Positions 1 through 6,004 of a stretch of DNA of 6,924 nt are shown in pieces. Source of the stretch: Gemmatimonadota bacterium. GTDB taxonomy: Bacteria; Latescibacterota; UBA2968; UBA8231. The notes beneath the pieces were generated by a model. It saw only the letters and a program-made list of their open reading frames with translations, was not told the origin of the DNA and searched no databases. Every line of letters begins with the position of its first letter. Position 1 is the stretch's first letter. The DNA lies in NCBI GenBank assembly GCA_026706505.1, contig JAPOYQ010000230.1, positions 1 through 6,924 on the forward strand. Reading direction: 5' to 3'. Both the position numbers and the translations under genes were made by a program.

Positions 1-1694
1 CGCACCTTCTGTCCGTGGAGATTGTAGATGTGTAGGGCGGCGGGTGCCGAGTCGGGCGCGAGAAAGGGCAGGATCGTGCCCGCATTGAAGGGGTTAGGGT
101 AGTTGGGCAAGAGGGACCAGCTAGCCGGAGTCGGGTCAGTGGTCGCTTCTATGGCCGTGGGGAGGGCGCGGATGACCTGAGGCGGGCCAGAGGTGCTTAG
201 CTGCTCGATGATCGCGGCAGCCGGCTGGCCGACGGGCACGCGGCGCGAGTCGTCAAATGCAAACGGAAGCGTGCGGAGTTCGCGACCGTCGGCCAAGGAG
301 ACGACGAACTCCCATTCTTCGAACGGCGTCGTCTCCGGATCGGCGCAATCCCAATAGGCGTCCGCAGCGTGGACATTGCTGACAGCGGGCAGGTCGGGAT
401 TGTAGGCGAACATGGGATCGATAGTCATCTCGTCGGCCGAAAGGGTGGTGTAGAGCCGGGTGAGATAGGGCTTTTCCTCCAAGAGCTGCCGTACGCTTTC
501 CAGCGGCTCGACCACGATGCGCTCCAAGTCATCGACAAAGGCGTTGGCGTCAAAGGTGAAGTCGGCGAGATAGCGGTCGTAGGTGCGCATGTTGTTGTAG
601 AAGGAGCTTTCGGCGAAGTCTTGGAGCCAGCCATCCTCCCGTGCTTGCTCATAGAGTTCGCGGTTGCCAACAAACATCACTTCGAGTAGCACCTCTTCCT
701 CTAGCACGGCTGGCGGTATGGGGATGTGGCGGCGGAGCAGGGTCTGCATCTGGGCGTCAGGCGGGAAACCCTGCCATAGGGCCTCGTTGAGAAAATCGGC
801 TGGGTGATCCTGCTGGCGCAAGAGCGCTAGGTCGAATTCCCACCAGAAAAAGTTGCGGGCGATCTGGCTGGGACCAGCGTAGTCGGTGACAAAGGCTTGG
901 CCTCCAGCCTCGTTGGCGGCTTGGGTGACGACTTCCGGGTAGTTGGAGCCGCCAGAGAACCAATCGACAGCTGCTTGGTTGATCTGCACGTGCCGGTAGT
1001 TAGTGGGGACGGCGCGGTGCTCGCCCAAGATGTATGCGAGGATGCCTAGGTCTGGCTCGGTGGCTACGGCGGTGAGGCGGATGGGGATGCCGGGCGCGTC
1101 GGCCGCATAGGTCGCGGCGATGGGTTGCAGGTCGCCGACATCGCGGTCCGGCGCGAGCTTGAGCGCCAAGAAGTAGAAGCCCTCTTCCACGTAGGGCGTC
1201 AAAAGCTCGACCCCGAGGTCGCCGAGTTGATAGCCGTTTTCCACTAGCCAATCGACGACGGCCTGGGCATCTTCAGAGGAAATGACTGCCGTGTCGTAGG
1301 GGCCGACGCGCCCCTCGGAGGCGATCTCCACATTATAGGGACCCTCTCCGGTTTCGGCGGTAGCAATCTCTGGGAATTCACAGCCAACGTCCCATTGGAA
1401 GTTCAACTGGAACGACGGCTGGGTCGCACGCTGCAATTGGGTGAAAATTTGGTTGTGGCTCACGGCGAGCTCAGGCACCGCCGGTAGAGGCAGGATCCAT
1501 GCAAAGTCCGCGGCTGTGCCGCTATACTGGATTTGGACGTGGGTGGTGACCGTGCCTTCTCCCTGGATGAAGAGGATGTTTTCGGCGACTTGGTTCATGG
1601 GAACCGTGGTGCAGAAGAAGCCGCCGCAGGCGCGGGCTGCTGGGACGCTGAGCACGAGGGAGCAGCACGTGGCAAGTAGCAATTTAGCGGTCAT
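1..1694 (-). CDS. Secreted DUF2330 protein with C-terminal sorting domain (partial)
   Basis: An uninterrupted reading frame of 564 visible codons runs off the left edge, so the C-terminus is missing. Start ATG at 1694 is supported by AAGGAG seven bases upstream. The protein begins with a signal peptide (K4, hydrophobic residues 5-18, likely cleavage after ARA at 20-22), then CGGFFC at residues 23-28. That motif and the following stretch (vaENILFIQGEGTV, HVQIQYSGTAADFAWILPLP) match the DUF2330 family, whose function is unknown. The mature part has four visible cysteines (23, 28, GCEF, WDCADP), compatible with disulfides outside the cytoplasm. Near the visible end is NYPNPFN at residues 531-537 followed by a beta-rich stretch (AALHIYNLHGQKV); this is the opening of a FlgD-Ig/type IX-like sorting tail, usually about 80 residues, so roughly half is seen. 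Export is well supported; attachment to the surface by a type IX-like route is inference. It follows the PcfJ gene after a 103-base gap. Confidence 0.85.
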   Translation of the reverse strand, partial: MTAKLLLATCCSLVLSVPAARACGGFFCTTVPMNQVAENILFIQGEGTVTTHVQIQYSGTAADFAWILPLPAVPELAVSHNQIFTQLQRATQPSFQLNFQWDVGCEFPEIATAETGEGPYNVEIASEGRVGPYDTAVISSEDAQAVVDWLVENGYQLGDLGVELLTPYVEEGFYFLALKLAPDRDVGDLQPIAATYAADAPGIPIRLTAVATEPDLGILAYILGEHRAVPTNYRHVQINQAAVDWFSGGSNYPEVVTQAANEAGGQAFVTDYAGPSQIARNFFWWEFDLALLRQQDHPADFLNEALWQGFPPDAQMQTLLRRHIPIPPAVLEEEVLLEVMFVGNRELYEQAREDGWLQDFAESSFYNNMRTYDRYLADFTFDANAFVDDLERIVVEPLESVRQLLEEKPYLTRLYTTLSADEMTIDPMFAYNPDLPAVSNVHAADAYWDCADPETTPFEEWEFVVSLADGRELRTLPFAFDDSRRVPVGQPAAAIIEQLSTSGPPQVIRALPTAIEATTDPTPASWSLLPNYPNPFNAGTILPFLAPDSAPAALHIYNLHGQKV

Positions 1695-1700
1695 GTTGGC

Positions 1701-1707
1701 TCTCCTT
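1701..1707 (-). promoter_or_regulatory. Ribosome binding site of the DUF2330 gene
   Basis: Read on the minus strand this is AAGGAGA, with AAGGAG seven bases before the ATG at 1694. It fixes the start of the DUF2330 gene and gives the full signal peptide. Confidence 0.75.
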
Positions 1708-1715
1708 GGCGATGG

Positions 1716-1721
1716 ATAATA
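1716..1721 (-). promoter_or_regulatory. Possible -10 element for the DUF2330 gene
   Basis: TATTAT on the minus strand (5 of 6 to TATAAT) lies so that transcription would start near 1709, just before the ribosome binding site. No convincing -35 box is found 16 to 19 bases upstream, so the gene may instead depend on an activator or on readthrough from the PcfJ gene. This is a weak call from one hexamer. Confidence 0.25.
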
Positions 1722-1746
1722 AGCGTGCGCTGGTTTCTTTGGTTGT

Positions 1747-1760
1747 CCTGACGCGACAGG
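1747..1760. repeat. 14-base imperfect palindrome in the intergenic gap
   Basis: CCTGACGCGACAGG is symmetrical at 12 of 14 positions. It lies between the PcfJ stop and the DUF2330 start, about 40 to 50 bases upstream of the possible transcription start of the DUF2330 gene. It has no run of T after it on either strand, so it is not a normal terminator. It could be an operator, but a match this short can arise by chance. Confidence 0.25.
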
Positions 1761-1797
1761 CATAACGAATACCCTTCTAGATGCAACGTGCGTCCGC

Positions 1798-3486
1798 CTA
1801 ATACGCCCGCGTCGTCCGCTCCAGTTCCTCGGCCTCAATCCATTTCCGCAACACGGTACCAGAGCGCGCCAGCAGCGATCGATAGGGCCGCTCCAATGTC
1901 TTGTTTCTTGGGTTTTTTCCCGATTGCCGTGGCACGGCGTTGAATCGTCCCCGCACCTCGACGATTCTGCGGCTCGGATTGTGCATGGCGATCGTCACTA
2001 CGCGGGCACTGTGACCCTCCGCATCGACCTGCATTGACCATACCGACTTGCTGCCCCGCCGGCAGTTGGGCACGTAGGAGGCGACGCAGTGGTTCATCGC
2101 CCGTCCTTCGAGCGAGAGTTCCTTCTTGGAAGTCAGCTCGCGGATGGTCCAACGCAGCCCTTCCTCTTTGTCGTCCATCCACTCAAAGCCCCCTATGCCC
2201 GACGATTCCCAACTACCGCCGGGCTGGCGGTTGTCGCGGGCTAAGCGCTCGTGCCATTCCTCGACTTGGCTCAGGAGCTTGACTGCGCTGCGTCCCTTCA
2301 TGGTGTAGTTGGGTTGCGGTGGCTCGCCTTCCTCTGTGGGGACGTACTTCTGGTGGTTGATATAATCGACGATTGGCCCCACCATGTCTGGGTCGAGCAT
2401 GGGATTTTCGACGAGGAAGAGTACGACTGTGCTCCAGAAGGATTCGTCGGCAAAATTGCGACCTAATTCCGTGGCTATTACTGCCTGCGCGAGTGCCTCG
2501 CTGCCTTCCTGTCCCATCACTTGCGCCCAGCGCAGGGCCTCGGTCGCCGTCAGTTCGCTCGGTGCCTCGGCAAAGACATGTGCCATGCGCTTAGAGAGCA
2601 CGAGCGGCAGGTCGGCCGTGCGGATGTTCTGCCCGCTGCCCACATGGACGAACCATCCTTGCTGGCGTTGGGCCTCTTGGTCCCAGCCGCCGAACCACGC
2701 CGAATCTAGGCAAGTCGGCACGTCGTAGCGGGCCAATAGGAAGCGGACCAGCGCGGCAAATTGTCGCCGGGGATTGCGGCTGTCTGGCTTCGGCTCGGAC
2801 GGCGACTGCTGCCACGCGTCGCTGTGCCGCGCCAATGCACCGAGGGCCTCGGCGAAGGTATTGCCCTCCACCCGCCCCAAGCGATGGAGGGCTGGACGCG
2901 CGTCGAGCAGATTGGGCGCCCGTTTCTCTACGTGCAAGAGCAGATCCCGTAGCTGCGCCCGCTGCTCTCCTACCAATCCGACAAAGGCCCGATGGATCAG
3001 GCGCAAGACCTCGGTGCGCAGCTCTTCCTCGGCGATGGCTCCGGCCCAGAGCTGGTGGATGATGTCTTTGGTGCGCCGGCTGTGCTTGCGGCCTTTGTGC
3101 AGGGCTTGGGTGCTCTGGATCTGCTGGTGGAGCTTGAGTTCCTTGCTGCGCTGGGCGTCGCTTTTGTGGATGGCGTCGCCGAGTCCCTGTTGCCGACACC
3201 ACGCCTGGTAGGCGGCTACTCCGTCTAGCCCCAGTTGCGCGACGTGTTGCCGCACGGCCTCTTCGGCTTGGGCGGCCTGTTGGTCGCGCTGGTGTGCGGC
3301 GCGCTCTTGCCGCCGCTCCTGCCAAGTCTTGCTCAGGGCCGCGCTAAATCCGTGCTGACGGCACCAGACCTTATAGGATTCAATGGCCTCTAGGCCCAGC
3401 GATGCCATGTGCGCGCCCAACTCTGCATTGGCACGCGCGGTGGCACCCCGGCGACGGCTCTTTTTGCGCTTGGGTTGTTTAGCCAT
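1798..3486 (-). CDS. PcfJ-domain protein with duplicated N-terminal unit
   Basis: A 562-residue protein. Residues about 455-550 match the PcfJ-like family: LEGRAMNHCVASY with His466-Cys467, a VWSMQV strand, RRIVEVRGRFN, then QSGKNPRN at 521-528. The family is named after a gene of the enterococcal conjugative plasmid pCF10, but its biochemical role is unknown and members also occur on chromosomes. The N-terminus is strongly basic (residues 3-18, many K/R), suggesting nucleic-acid contact (inference). Residues about 22-62 and 77-117 are two copies of one unit 55 residues apart, each with LGL and WCRQ. The middle (about 130-440) is mostly helical-looking and I do not recognise it. The ATG lies inside the end of the dehydratase gene (8-base overlap), with no Shine-Dalgarno upstream, so translation is probably coupled to that gene. 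No mobility, relaxase or phage gene is nearby. Confidence 0.85.
   Translation of the reverse strand: MAKQPKRKKSRRRGATARANAELGAHMASLGLEAIESYKVWCRQHGFSAALSKTWQERRQERAAHQRDQQAAQAEEAVRQHVAQLGLDGVAAYQAWCRQQGLGDAIHKSDAQRSKELKLHQQIQSTQALHKGRKHSRRTKDIIHQLWAGAIAEEELRTEVLRLIHRAFVGLVGEQRAQLRDLLLHVEKRAPNLLDARPALHRLGRVEGNTFAEALGALARHSDAWQQSPSEPKPDSRNPRRQFAALVRFLLARYDVPTCLDSAWFGGWDQEAQRQQGWFVHVGSGQNIRTADLPLVLSKRMAHVFAEAPSELTATEALRWAQVMGQEGSEALAQAVIATELGRNFADESFWSTVVLFLVENPMLDPDMVGPIVDYINHQKYVPTEEGEPPQPNYTMKGRSAVKLLSQVEEWHERLARDNRQPGGSWESSGIGGFEWMDDKEEGLRWTIRELTSKKELSLEGRAMNHCVASYVPNCRRGSKSVWSMQVDAEGHSARVVTIAMHNPSRRIVEVRGRFNAVPRQSGKNPRNKTLERPYRSLLARSGTVLRKWIEAEELERTTRAY
3136..3423 (-). repeat. Two-copy protein repeat in the PcfJ protein
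   Basis: The two units occupy residues 22-62 (bases 3301-3423) and 77-117 (bases 3136-3258), offset by exactly 55 residues (165 bases). Over residues 26-46 against 81-101, 11 of 21 positions are identical, including H, LGL, Y, WCRQ and G; several others are conservative (E/D, I/V). Each copy is followed by a charged helical segment rich in R, E and Q. The level of divergence suggests an old duplication rather than a recent slippage. Confidence 0.8.
3479..3486 (-). other. Start/stop overlap coupling the dehydratase and PcfJ genes
   Basis: ATGGCTAA on the minus strand holds both the PcfJ start (ATG, 3486-3484) and the dehydratase stop (TAA, 3481-3479). The bases just before the ATG (CAGATTTTGCAAA) lack any Shine-Dalgarno match. 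Together these favour termination-reinitiation, which would tie PcfJ production to translation of the enzyme. Confidence 0.7.
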
Positions 3487-4447
3487 TTTGCAAAATCTGA
3501 GCTAAGTGATCGGCGGGTGCGTTCCCGCCGCTGAGGATGCCGACGACCTTTTTGCTGGCCAAAGAGTCGCGAATTTTCAAGGCCGCGGCTAGTGATGCGG
3601 CACCGGCTCCTTCGGCTACCAGCTTGGCCTCCCGCGCCAACAAGCCAATGGCCGCGTCTATTTCTTCATCGGTGACGAGTTCGAAGTGATCGACGAGTTC
3701 CCACATCATGTGCGAGGTCATCGCAAAGGGCACGCGCGTGGCTAGCCCCTCGTGCCGCGTGGCCATGGGGGCCTCCACGTCGAGCCGCCGCTGTTGCCAG
3801 GCTCGGTGGCAGACGGGAGCGCTCTCACTTTGCACGCCGATGATCTCGACGGATGGGTTCAGGTGGCGGGCGACGAGCGAGATGCCGCAGATGCCGCTGC
3901 CGCCGCCGACGGGCACAATCAGCGCTTCCGCATCGGGCAGGGCGGCAAAAATCTCCAAGCCCATGGTGCCCACGCCGGCGATCAGCAACGGCTCGTTGGC
4001 CGAGTGCACGTAGCGGCATCCCGTGCGGCGCGCCTCGCGCTCGACTTGTTCGCGCGCCTCGTCGAAATCGCGGCCAACGAGGCGGACTTCTGCGCCGAGG
4101 GCGCGCATGGCCGCGACTTTGGCCGGGTTGCTGGCGCGCTCCGGGCCGTAGATAGTCACCGGCGTGTCAAAGAGCTGGCCGGCGTACGCCAGCGACTGGC
4201 CGTGGTTGCCGGTGCTCGCGCTGATGACGCCCCGCTGCCGCTCGGCAGGGGATAAACGCCCGATGAGGTTGACGCCGCCGCGGACTTTAAAGGCTCCTAC
4301 GGGCTGCAAGTTCTCGCACTTGGCGTGGTAGGAGCAGCCCAGCATTTGCGAGAGCTTGTAGCAGTGGACGAGCGGCGTCGGCACGAGATGTGGGCTGATA
4401 AACGCTGCGGCCTCTTCCACTGCCGCGAAAGTCGGTGTGTCCGTCAT
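3479..4447 (-). CDS. Threonine/serine dehydratase-family PLP enzyme
   Basis: A 322-residue cytosolic fold-type II PLP enzyme, the size of catabolic threonine dehydratases and serine racemases that lack the regulatory ACT domain. Visible motifs: ENLQPVGAFKVRGG with the PLP lysine at K54; STGNHGQ at 78-84, the substrate and carboxylate loop; GGGSG at 181-185, the phosphate-binding glycine loop; AEGAGAASLAA; and SGGN at 306-309, whose serine faces the pyridine nitrogen in this fold. The likely reaction is deamination of L-threonine or L-serine to a 2-oxoacid and ammonia, but related enzymes act on other hydroxy-amino acids or racemise serine, so the substrate is not settled. Start ATG 4447 is chosen because AAGGA lies eight bases upstream; in-frame ATGs at 4456 and 4471 lack a ribosome site. 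It is divergent from the transporter gene and overlaps the PcfJ gene downstream. Confidence 0.9.
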   Translation of the reverse strand: MTDTPTFAAVEEAAAFISPHLVPTPLVHCYKLSQMLGCSYHAKCENLQPVGAFKVRGGVNLIGRLSPAERQRGVISASTGNHGQSLAYAGQLFDTPVTIYGPERASNPAKVAAMRALGAEVRLVGRDFDEAREQVEREARRTGCRYVHSANEPLLIAGVGTMGLEIFAALPDAEALIVPVGGGSGICGISLVARHLNPSVEIIGVQSESAPVCHRAWQQRRLDVEAPMATRHEGLATRVPFAMTSHMMWELVDHFELVTDEEIDAAIGLLAREAKLVAEGAGAASLAAALKIRDSLASKKVVGILSGGNAPADHLAQILQNG

Positions 4448-4455
4448 TAATCGCA

Positions 4456-4460
4456 TCCTT
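4456..4460 (-). promoter_or_regulatory. Ribosome binding site of the dehydratase gene
   Basis: AAGGA on the minus strand, eight bases before ATG 4447. It decides between three in-frame ATGs (4471, 4456, 4447) in favour of the shortest protein, beginning MTDTPTF. Confidence 0.65.
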
Positions 4461-4474
4461 AGAATATTCATTAT

Positions 4475-4503
4475 TTGACGCGAGGGTTCAATCTCGCTAT
4501 GGT
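4475..4503 (+). promoter_or_regulatory. Sigma70-like promoter for the transporter group
   Basis: TTGACG at 4475-4480 (5 of 6 to the consensus -35) and TATGGT at 4498-4503 (4 of 6 to the -10) are separated by exactly 17 bases. Transcription would begin near 4510, giving a leader of about 30 bases before the transporter ATG at 4541. No comparable promoter is seen on the opposite strand for the dehydratase gene: its best pair (TTGAAC and AATATT) would start transcription inside its own ribosome site. Confidence 0.5.
4480..4497. repeat. Inverted repeat spanning the promoter spacer
   Basis: GCGAG at 4480-4484 and CTCGC at 4493-4497 are perfect complements with an 8-base centre. The pair fills the space between the -35 and -10 boxes, a position where a bound repressor would block the polymerase. 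Five-base arms are short, so an operator role is only a suggestion. Confidence 0.35.
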
Positions 4504-4512
4504 CAACCGGCC

Positions 4513-4528
4513 CAATTCACCCGAATTG
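4513..4528 (+). promoter_or_regulatory. Small leader hairpin before the transporter gene
   Basis: CAATTC at 4513-4518 and GAATTG at 4523-4528 form a perfect six-base stem around ACCC, ending 12 bases before the ATG. It lies at the very 5' end of the predicted transcript. The transporter has no Shine-Dalgarno, so this stem followed by the A/T-rich stretch (TTTATAAAAA) may help present the start; alternatively the DNA form is a protein-binding site. Confidence 0.35.
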
Positions 4529-4540
4529 ACTTTATAAAAA

Positions 4541-5389
4541 ATGAACGCCGATGTCTGGGGGCTCGTGTTGGCGGCGGCCATCGGCCACGCCTTGTGGAAT
4601 TTCGTCGCCTACAAGGTCGCTGGCAATGTAGTCGTGATGTGGCTCTCCTTTGCCTCTGGTATTCTGTTCGTAATGCCGCTGTGCGCCTATATCTGGTGGC
4701 AGGGAACGCCGCTGATCCTGTCGTGGCCGGCCGGTATCTGCTTTTTGGCCACGGGCATTTTTCACGCGCTGTATTTTGCCCTGCTGGCGCGGGCGTACGA
4801 GCACGGCGAGATTTCGACGGTGTACCCGATCGCGCGCGGCTCGGGTGTGGGGCTGACGGCCTTGGTGGCCTATCTCAGCTTGGGCGAGGATATTTCGCTG
4901 TTGGGCGCGGGCGGGATTGCCCTAGTGTTCGCGGGGATTCTTTGCGTTGGTGCCCCGGCCCTCAAGCTCCAGGCGCGGGGCTTGCAACTGGCCTTGGGCG
5001 TGGGGCTGACGATTGTCTGTTATTCGCTGATCGACAAAATAGGCGTAGGATACGTGCAACCGATTTACTACATCTGCGGCATGTGGATCATCGCTACCGT
5101 CGTGCGCATGCCCTTTGTGGTGCGCCGATACGGTGCAGAGTTGCTGGTGACGGCTCGCGCCTTCTACGGGCATATCGCCTTGATTGGCGCGGTCTCACTG
5201 GCGACCTATCTGCTGATACTGTACGCCTATACCCAAGGGCCGGTTAGCTATATCATTGCCGCGCGCGAGTCGTCGGTGGTAATCGGCGCACTGCTGGGCT
5301 GGATCTTTCTCAAAGAACGGCTCACGGCTGTTAAGACCATTGGCATCCTCGCCATTGCCGGGGGCTTGATGCTGCTCAGGGCGAGTTGA
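4541..5389 (+). CDS. EamA-family (DMT superfamily) membrane transporter
   Basis: A 282-residue very hydrophobic protein with about ten membrane helices in two homologous halves, the usual length and layout of EamA transporters. The first half opens with GHALWNF at 15-21 and contains ARAYEHGEISTVYPIARGSG at 83-102, both typical of the family. The second half has SYIIAARESSVVIGALLGW at 236-254 and ends with the FLKERL motif (256-261) before the last helix. Members move amino acids, metabolites or drugs across the inner membrane, often outward; the substrate cannot be read from sequence. Export of an amino acid would suit the neighbouring divergent dehydratase, but this is speculation. ATG 4541 is the only start that keeps the first helix; no Shine-Dalgarno precedes it. 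The stop (TGA) is one base before the next gene's start. Confidence 0.9.
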   Translation: MNADVWGLVLAAAIGHALWNFVAYKVAGNVVVMWLSFASGILFVMPLCAYIWWQGTPLILSWPAGICFLATGIFHALYFALLARAYEHGEISTVYPIARGSGVGLTALVAYLSLGEDISLLGAGGIALVFAGILCVGAPALKLQARGLQLALGVGLTIVCYSLIDKIGVGYVQPIYYICGMWIIATVVRMPFVVRRYGAELLVTARAFYGHIALIGAVSLATYLLILYAYTQGPVSYIIAARESSVVIGALLGWIFLKERLTAVKTIGILAIAGGLMLLRAS

Positions 5390-5390
5390 C

Positions 5391-5987
5391 GTGGAACCGC
5401 GCATTTTCCCCATCCACCCGCCGTCTGCCACTCTGTTCGGCAAAGTGCTGGCCGCATCTTTTGGTTTGACTACCGCTTTTTTCGGCGTGTTGACCCTCGC
5501 GCTCTATGCGGCCATTGACCCGGATGGCCCAGTTGCCCACCTCGCCGCGCCCGTGGCCTTGGGCTCGTCTTATGTGCTGATGCTGATCATCTTTTTCTCG
5601 GTCTTCACTTGGTTTTATTTGAGTGCCCGCCGCACGGATTTTGTCTTGCTAGAGGGGCACCTGCTCATCCGCAACAGCGCCCACGGCAAGCACTTCACCT
5701 ACGACGAGCTGAAGGTGGAAGAGGCCCGCGTCGTCGATTTGTCGGCCGAACCCCAATACCGGCCTGGGGGCAAAATTTTTGCCATTAGCGCGTTCTTTTT
5801 TCGCGCGGGGGCGTTTTATCTGCACAGCGGGGAAAAGGCGCACGTTTTCTACACGGGTACACCGCGCGCTGTGTATATTCCAATGCACGGTTCCCATGCC
5901 CTCTTGCTCGGCCCAGCCGATCCAGCCGTTTTCTTGCACGCCTTGCGAGAAGTAAGGGCGACCGGCCGGTCGCCCCTACCGACTTAA
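5391..5987 (+). CDS. Two-helix membrane protein with bacterial PH-like domain
   Basis: A 198-residue protein starting at GTG, one base after the transporter stop, with AGGG nine bases upstream. Two membrane helices (about 18-42 and 54-79) are followed by a soluble domain. The pattern there (YRPGGKIF, FRAGAFYLHSGEKAHVF, PRAVYIPM, ALLLGPADPAVFLHALR) resembles the bacterial PH-domain family bPH_5, in which a short strand-rich domain ends with DPxxFLxAL. Function in this family is unknown; bacterial PH domains are usually thought to support protein-protein or membrane contacts. The likely arrangement is two helices in the inner membrane with the PH domain on one face, close to the co-transcribed transporter. 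The last 11 residues (VRATGRSPLPT) are coded by a 28-base palindrome and the few bases after it, so the native C-terminus was probably altered by an inserted element. Confidence 0.75.
   Translation: MEPRIFPIHPPSATLFGKVLAASFGLTTAFFGVLTLALYAAIDPDGPVAHLAAPVALGSSYVLMLIIFFSVFTWFYLSARRTDFVLLEGHLLIRNSAHGKHFTYDELKVEEARVVDLSAEPQYRPGGKIFAISAFFFRAGAFYLHSGEKAHVFYTGTPRAVYIPMHGSHALLLGPADPAVFLHALREVRATGRSPLPT
5952..5979. repeat. REP-like 28-base GC-rich palindrome inside a gene end
   Basis: Left arm GTAAGGGCGACCGG (5952-5965) and right arm CCGGTCGCCCCTAC (5966-5979) are reverse complements at 13 of 14 positions, with no central gap. It is in frame with the PH-domain gene and codes for residues 188 to about 196. 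There is no T run after it, so it is not a standard intrinsic terminator. The size, symmetry and GC content resemble dispersed REP-type palindromes; whether copies exist elsewhere cannot be seen from this window. Confidence 0.7.
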
Positions 5988-5990
5988 CTA

Positions 5991-5998
5991 AGGAGGAG
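5991..5998 (+). promoter_or_regulatory. Strong ribosome binding site of the lactonase gene
   Basis: AGGAGGAG six bases before ATG 6005 is close to the ideal anti-16S match and the strongest such site in the window. It starts three bases after the PH-domain stop, so the lactonase can be translated efficiently on its own from the same transcript. Confidence 0.85.
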
Positions 5999-6004
5999 AT
6001 TTTC

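Noticed and set aside
369..689. 106-codon plus-strand open frame opposite the DUF2330 gene
   Set aside because: It is the antisense shadow of a continuous DUF2330 frame that has a signal peptide and family motifs.
2591..3325. 244-codon minus-strand open frame inside the PcfJ gene
   Set aside because: It overlaps the PcfJ frame completely and has the Ala/Arg/Pro-rich composition of a shadow frame.
1798..3486. Conjugative plasmid or mobile island inferred from the PcfJ domain
   Set aside because: No relaxase, coupling protein, integrase, transposase or attachment repeat is present, and the base composition looks like that of the neighbours.
4448..4471. Upstream ATG starts (4471 and 4456) for the dehydratase
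   Set aside because: Neither has a ribosome binding site; AAGGA lies eight bases before ATG 4447, and the extra residues do not belong to the fold.
4480..4500. tRNA T-arm-like sequence (GGTTCAATCTCGC)
   Set aside because: The loop lacks the required C61, there is no matching anticodon or acceptor arm nearby, and the stretch is better explained by the promoter spacer.
4533..4538. TATAAA as a -10 box
   Set aside because: It ends two bases before the ATG, so transcription would start within the coding sequence.
4435..5247. Long plus-strand open frame of 270 codons in another frame of the transporter region
   Set aside because: It is out of frame with the EamA gene, is Arg/Gly-rich without family motifs, and arises from high GC. 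The EamA frame has clear helices and motifs.
5952..5979. Palindrome as an intrinsic terminator
   Set aside because: No T run follows on either strand, and it is inside the coding frame.
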